DNA from: Chloroflexota bacterium
Lineage (GTDB): Bacteria > Chloroflexota > Dehalococcoidia > Lucifugimonadales > Lucifugimonadaceae
Reading direction: 5' to 3'
Assembly: GCA_018650845.1 (NCBI GenBank)
Contig: JABIFF010000012.1
Coordinates: 62,001 to 126,000, forward strand
Length of the DNA stretch: 64,000 nt
Part shown: positions 60,110 to 64,000 of the stretch, piece after piece
How positions within the stretch are numbered: the stretch's first letter is position 1
Layout: every line of letters begins with the position of its first letter
Program-made: the position numbers and the translations under genes
The notes under the pieces: generated by a model
What the model was told of the DNA's origin: nothing
Database searches by the model: none
What the model saw: the letters and a program-made list of their open reading frames with translations, nothing else

Positions 60110-60172
60110 ACCACCCGCAACTAACTACCGGGCTGATGCCCAAATTCCAACAACACAGAACTGGAGACCACT

Positions 60173-60841
60173 GTGCCGCGCTATTACGGAATGTACCTCG
60201 ATGTTAAAGACCGCCTCGGAATCGTATTCGGCGGTGACGCCCACGAAGGCGAGCGAAAAGTTAAGTACCTGCTCGAATGTGGTGCGAACGTAAAACTGTT
60301 CAGCCCCGACGACGAAATTTCACCTGCTCTTCGCACAAAAGCCGACGCTGGTGAAATCGAGTGGATCGACCGCAAGTACCAGAACGGCGACCTCGCAGGT
60401 TCATGGATTGTTATCGTTGCCGACACTTCCTCAATGGAAACCAATGAGGCTATTTCAAAAGAAGCCACCGAGCGCAACATTCTGCTCAACGTGATGGACG
60501 TAACCCCGCTTTGCACATGGATCGCACCTTCGCTGATTCAGCGCAACGAGGTAACCGTTGCAGTATCGACAGCCGGTTCAAGCCCAGCGCTTGCTCGACG
60601 ACTACGCGAACGAATGAGCGATGAGGAGAACTGTCAGTGCCTACGATGGGCCGATATGGGACCACTCCTCGCCGATGTTCGTGTCGAGCAACGTGCTCGT
60701 GATTTGAAGGTCACTCCAAACGAGTGGGCTGTATCGATCACCGATCAGATGCTGGAAATCTTCGAAAGTGGCGATTCCGACAAGGCACGCGCCATGCTGG
60801 TTTCAGCACTCGAAGAACACGACGCCGCAAGCAAAGCCTAG
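60173..60841 (+). CDS. precorrin-2 dehydrogenase/sirohydrochlorin ferrochelatase-type protein (CysG-N/Met8/SirC)
   Basis: A 222-residue NAD-binding protein. The N-terminal Rossmann fold has LGIVFGGDAHEGERKVKYLLECGANVKLFSPD; the family Asp is in LLNVMDVTPLCTWIAPSLIQR near 108, and STAGSSPALARRLRERM near 136 is the dimerisation motif. It oxidises precorrin-2 to sirohydrochlorin and in bifunctional members inserts iron to give siroheme. Start GTG 60173, fixed by GGAG at 60163-60166. It stands between ahbAB and hemC, matching its step in the route. Confidence 0.88.
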   Translation: MPRYYGMYLDVKDRLGIVFGGDAHEGERKVKYLLECGANVKLFSPDDEISPALRTKADAGEIEWIDRKYQNGDLAGSWIVIVADTSSMETNEAISKEATERNILLNVMDVTPLCTWIAPSLIQRNEVTVAVSTAGSSPALARRLRERMSDEENCQCLRWADMGPLLADVRVEQRARDLKVTPNEWAVSITDQMLEIFESGDSDKARAMLVSALEEHDAASKA

Positions 60842-60874
60842 AGCTTTAGCTCAGCCGTTTCGGAAGCACCACTT

Positions 60875-61819
60875 ATGAGCAGCAGTGATGACACAAACCG
60901 TCAGGTGATTAAGGTCGGGACTCGCGGAAGCGATCTCGCCTTAACCCAGACGGGGCATGTAGTCGACGCCCTAAAAGAAGCAAACCCTGGCACCGATTTT
61001 GAAGTCGTCGTTATCAAAACGACAGGCGACAAAGATCAACGCCAGAATCTTGCTGCTTTGGGTGTAGGCGTTTTCGTTCGCGAACTCGAAGCTGCGCTTC
61101 TCGATGAACGAGTGGATCTTGCTGTTCACAGTCTCAAAGACATGCCATCGTCATTGCCAGATGGCTTTGCTTTGGCAGCTGTTCCCTACCGTGAAGATCC
61201 GCGTGACGCTTTTGTAAGCCGCACGGGCGAAACTCTTGAAGAGCTTCCCGCTGGATCACGAGTGGCGACAGGAAGTGCTCGCCGACAGGCGCTGACGAAA
61301 AACATCCGACCCGATCTAGTTGTTGAACCGCTTCGAGGAAACGTTCCTACCCGACTCGCCAAACTTGATGAAGATGGCGGACCCGATGCTGTGATTCTCG
61401 CTACAGCGGGATTGAATCGTCTTGGGCTTACAGATCGTGTGTCGCAACATCTTTCATGTTCCAATTTTGTTTCTGCAGTTGGTCAGGGCGCACTCGCACT
61501 CGAGACTCGAGCTGGCGACACCGCGACAATAGAAGTTGCAGCAAAACTAAACCACGCCGGGACTAGGTTGGAAATATCCGCCGAACGAGCCTTCCTCGAT
61601 GAGGTTGGTGGCGGCTGCTCGGCGTCGGTGTCGGCTCATGCCAAAATCAGAGGTGAGCGACTCGAATTTTCGGCGTTCGCTTCGACGCCAGACGGCACAA
61701 AAATCATTCGAGAAAGTCTTGTCGATGAAGCTGCTAACGCAGTCGAAGTTGGCAAGCAAATGGGAAAACTATTCGTCGAACGTGGCGCAAGGGATCTAGT
61801 AGCTGGGGATGTGAAGTAA
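60875..61819 (+). CDS. hemC: hydroxymethylbilane synthase (porphobilinogen deaminase)
   Basis: A 314-residue HemC. VGTRGSDLALTQTGHVVDAL opens the protein; catalytic Asp in AVHSLKDMPSSLPDGF near 87; RRQALTKNIRPDLVVEPLRGNVPTRLAKLDE near 135; the dipyrromethane cofactor Cys is in GGGCSASVSAHAKI near 250. It polymerises four porphobilinogen into hydroxymethylbilane. Lies 33 bases after the dehydrogenase gene and three bases before the next gene. Confidence 0.95.
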   Translation: MSSSDDTNRQVIKVGTRGSDLALTQTGHVVDALKEANPGTDFEVVVIKTTGDKDQRQNLAALGVGVFVRELEAALLDERVDLAVHSLKDMPSSLPDGFALAAVPYREDPRDAFVSRTGETLEELPAGSRVATGSARRQALTKNIRPDLVVEPLRGNVPTRLAKLDEDGGPDAVILATAGLNRLGLTDRVSQHLSCSNFVSAVGQGALALETRAGDTATIEVAAKLNHAGTRLEISAERAFLDEVGGGCSASVSAHAKIRGERLEFSAFASTPDGTKIIRESLVDEAANAVEVGKQMGKLFVERGARDLVAGDVK

Positions 61820-61822
61820 CCG

Positions 61823-63385
61823 ATGCCCGATTCGACAAACCCAAAATCTAACACAGTAGGCAAAGTTTCTCTGGTAGGTGCAGGTCCTGGCGATCCGGGA
61901 CTCATCACGGTCAAAGGACTCGAAAGTCTTCAGACCGCAGATGCAGTCGTGTTCGACCGTCTAGCATCCCCAAAACTTCTCGCCATGGCCCGTCCAGACG
62001 CCGAACTTTACGACGCTGGAAAAGGGCGCGACGACCACCGTATGACCCAGACTGAAATCAACGATCTACTCGTTGAACTCGGCCTTCGAGGTCTCACGGT
62101 CTGCCGACTCAAAGGCGGCGACCCGTTTGTGTTCGGACGTGGTGGCGAAGAAGCGCTCGATCTCGCCGCAGCAGGGGTTCCGTGGGAAGTTGTTCCCGGT
62201 ATTTCATCGACTATCGCAGCTCCTGCCTATGCGGGAATCCCAGTCACCCAACGTGGCATGTCGACTTCTTTGACCATCGTTACCGGAAGCGAAGATCCCA
62301 ACAAGCCTGATTCCACAATTAACTGGGATGCGCTTGCGGGCCTGTCAGGAACTCTCGTATTTGTAATGGGCTGGAAGAGCATGAACGACATCGTTGCAGC
62401 CCTCACTTCCCGTGGAGTTTCGAACGAACGACCAGCAGCGCTTATTCAGTGGGGAACGACTTCCAATCAGAAAGTTGTTACTGGTCCGATAGCCGAAATC
62501 GTTGCACGCGGAGTCGAAGCCGGCATCGGTGCACCAGTCGCATTGGTTATCGGTGAAGTAGCCGGTCTTCGTGACGCTATGGCGTGGTTCGATACTCGCC
62601 CACTATTTGGCAAACGAGTCCTGGTTACCCGAGCACGATCACAGGCAAGTAAGCTCGTGAAGCAGCTCGAAGATCTCGGGGCTGAAGTACTCGAATATCC
62701 AACTATCGAAATCGTTCCAGTGCGTGATCCTTCACCGCTCGATGAAGCTTTGCGGAATATTTCGAAGTACGACTGGATGATGTTCACCAGCTCGAACGCT
62801 GTACGCGGAATCGCCGAACGCATGAAAGCAATCGGCATAGATTCCCGAGCTTTGGCTCATTTGAAATTCGGAGTGAATGGTCCTTCCACAGCGAGAGCAC
62901 TCGCCGAAATCGGCATCAACGCCGATGCCATACCCGATCAGTACCTCGCTAGCGCAATGGTCGAGCTTCTGAAAAACGACGGCATCACACCGGAGAACGT
63001 GCTATTTCCACGTAGCGAAATCGGCCGAGAGACTCTCGCCAATGGATTACGCGACCTCGGTTCAAACGTCGACGAAGTAGTCGCTTACTCAACTGAGTCA
63101 CCAAACGACACTGGTGATCTCGCGAAAGCAGCCTACGAAGAAGGCATCGATTTCACCACGTTCACCAGCTCATCGACCGTTCGCAACCTGGTCGATCTAC
63201 TCGGTGGCAGTCCCGATCTAATCAACAGCAGCAAGACGGTAATCATCGGTCCCATCACCGCTGATACCGCCAAAGAACTCAACGTGAACATCGACATTCA
63301 AGCCGAAGAGCAATCCATCGCCGGAATCGTCAAAGCAATTCAATCTCACGTTGCTGAAACGCCAGAACAGGTAAAACAGGGATAA
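61823..63385 (+). CDS. cobA-hemD: fused uroporphyrinogen-III methyltransferase and uroporphyrinogen-III synthase (CobA-HemD)
   Basis: A 520-residue fusion. The N-terminal half (about 10-250) is SUMT: VGAGPGDPGLITVKGLESL, AGKGRDDHRMTQTEIN, RLKGGDPFVFGRGGEEAL and VVPGISSTIAAPAYAGIPVTQRG. The C-terminal half (about 262-510) is HemD: GKRVLVTRARSQASKLVKQLEDLGAEVLEYPTIEIVP, DWMMFTSSNAV and FTTFTSSSTVRNLVDLLG. HemD cyclises hydroxymethylbilane to uroporphyrinogen III and SUMT methylates it at C2 and C7 to precorrin-2, so one polypeptide directs flux to siroheme. Begins three bases after hemC, and hemB follows seven bases later. Confidence 0.94.
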   Translation: MPDSTNPKSNTVGKVSLVGAGPGDPGLITVKGLESLQTADAVVFDRLASPKLLAMARPDAELYDAGKGRDDHRMTQTEINDLLVELGLRGLTVCRLKGGDPFVFGRGGEEALDLAAAGVPWEVVPGISSTIAAPAYAGIPVTQRGMSTSLTIVTGSEDPNKPDSTINWDALAGLSGTLVFVMGWKSMNDIVAALTSRGVSNERPAALIQWGTTSNQKVVTGPIAEIVARGVEAGIGAPVALVIGEVAGLRDAMAWFDTRPLFGKRVLVTRARSQASKLVKQLEDLGAEVLEYPTIEIVPVRDPSPLDEALRNISKYDWMMFTSSNAVRGIAERMKAIGIDSRALAHLKFGVNGPSTARALAEIGINADAIPDQYLASAMVELLKNDGITPENVLFPRSEIGRETLANGLRDLGSNVDEVVAYSTESPNDTGDLAKAAYEEGIDFTTFTSSSTVRNLVDLLGGSPDLINSSKTVIIGPITADTAKELNVNIDIQAEEQSIAGIVKAIQSHVAETPEQVKQG

Positions 63386-63392
63386 TAGGTAT

Positions 63393-64000
63393 ATGACCAG
63401 CGACCAATACCCTCACCTTCGCCGACTTCGCCGCAACGGCACGCTGCGCGACATGCTGAACGAAAACCGTCTCTCAGCCTCAGAGTTCATCTACCCAATG
63501 TTCGTTGTGAACGGCTCTGGCGTTCGTACTCCCATCGAGCCAATGCCGGGTATCGATCAGATCTCCGTCGACATCGCAGTTGAAGAAGCTCAAAAAGCCA
63601 TGGAAGCCGGAGTGAAATCGGTTCTCCTCTTTGGAATACCCGACGATAAAGACGCCACAGGATCGGGTGCAAGTTCGCCAGACGAGGCCGTCCAAAAAGC
63701 AGTTCAGGCGATCAAGAAAGCATCGCCTGAAACCTATGTAATCACTGACGTGTGCTTGTGTGAATACACCGATCACGGTCACTGCGGAATCGTCAAAGGT
63801 AACGATGTCGATAACGACGCAACGCTGCCGCTACTCGCACAAACCGCTGTTTCGCACGCCGAAGCCGGCGCCGACATGGTCGCTCCCTCAGCAATGATGG
63901 ACGGCCAAGTAGCTGCCATACGCGAAGGGCTCAACCAAGCAGGCTTCTCTGATACTCCGATTATGGGCTACTCGGCGAAATACGCTTCTGCGTTTTATGG
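63393..64000 (+). CDS. hemB: porphobilinogen synthase (delta-aminolevulinate dehydratase), partial
   Basis: An ATG at 63393 opens a frame that reaches the window edge without stop (202 codons). The protein begins MTSDQYPHLRRLRRNGTLRDM, the usual HemB start; FIYPMFVVNG follows, then the zinc-type active-site loop VITDVCLCEYTDHGHCG with three Cys, PSAMMDGQVAAIREGL and the first active-site Lys in IMGYSAKYASAFYG. It joins two aminolevulinate molecules into porphobilinogen. The Cys-rich loop shows it is the zinc-dependent rather than the magnesium-dependent type. The C-terminal third, with the second active-site Lys, lies outside. Last visible gene of the tetrapyrrole operon. Confidence 0.95.
   Translation, partial: MTSDQYPHLRRLRRNGTLRDMLNENRLSASEFIYPMFVVNGSGVRTPIEPMPGIDQISVDIAVEEAQKAMEAGVKSVLLFGIPDDKDATGSGASSPDEAVQKAVQAIKKASPETYVITDVCLCEYTDHGHCGIVKGNDVDNDATLPLLAQTAVSHAEAGADMVAPSAMMDGQVAAIREGLNQAGFSDTPIMGYSAKYASAFY

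Noticed and set aside
1-64000. CRISPR array, prophage, insertion sequence, rRNA/tRNA genes or replication origin
   Set aside because: No direct-repeat array, integrase, transposase, capsid-type gene, tRNA T-loop signature or DnaA-box cluster was recognised on either strand.

Overview
This 64 kb window looks like chromosome of a bacterium in the Chloroflexota, most likely a marine Dehalococcoidia-type lineage (SAR202-like). This assignment is an inference from gene content: a dnaJ-hspR-clp heat-shock locus, sufBCDSU, hpnCDE-type squalene genes, a fused ahbA-ahbB siroheme decarboxylase, many lone receiver and GAF-histidine-kinase genes, a solute-binding protein with a Thr/Pro-rich linker, and frequent TTG starts. 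By eye base composition is near 50% GC, with heavy use of the Arg codon CGA. No rRNA, tRNA, CRISPR array, insertion sequence, phage gene or replication origin was recognised. A 16S-based or multi-marker phylogeny is not possible from the window itself.

Layout. 1-2.9 kb: a NYN-domain nuclease-like protein with a basic tail (cut by the window edge), then a propeller protein and a COG3618-type amidohydrolase. 3.0-6.8 kb: cheW and a large methyl-accepting protein with three PilJ-like sensor repeats, each followed by a nearly identical terminator; no cheA is present. 6.8-15 kb: two-domain ABM monooxygenase-like protein, M28 peptidase, a large membrane protein with a threefold internal repeat, SDR, MFS exporter, D-2-hydroxyacid dehydrogenase and rlmB. 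15-23.4 kb: HpcH/HpaI aldolase, a three-GAF histidine kinase with a lone receiver, then aldehyde dehydrogenase, DapA-family lyase, GNAT and methyltransferase. 23.4-30.4 kb: palindromic repeats, a signal-less NMT1/THI5-like protein, an FG-GAP lipoprotein, a second kinase/receiver pair and a family 5 solute-binding protein.

30.4-35.8 kb holds the complete sufBCDSU operon for iron-sulfur cluster assembly on the minus strand. 36-45 kb: gatB, secG, an 862-residue rifampin-phosphotransferase-like dikinase, a REPIN-like inverted repeat pair, cysS, fused ispDF and two adjacent VTT/DedA-type membrane proteins. 45-49.7 kb is the protein quality-control locus: dnaJ (no zinc finger), hspR and a Clp ATPase on the minus strand, with hsp20 divergent and driven by a consensus-like promoter.

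49.9-58.9 kb is an isoprenoid/squalene region: a short-chain prenyl diphosphate synthase, a nucleoside-phosphorylase-type protein, yjbQ, hpnC-hpnD-hpnE, followed closely by a FGGY kinase, a class II aldolase and a small unknown protein. 59-64 kb is a tetrapyrrole cluster: ahbAB fusion, precorrin-2 dehydrogenase, hemC, a cobA-hemD fusion and hemB (cut by the right edge). Together these carry porphobilinogen to sirohydrochlorin/siroheme and on to didecarboxysiroheme, pointing to the siroheme-dependent (alternative) heme route. I regard this cluster as the most interesting biology in the window, followed by the dikinase, the threefold-repeat membrane protein and the REPIN-like repeats.
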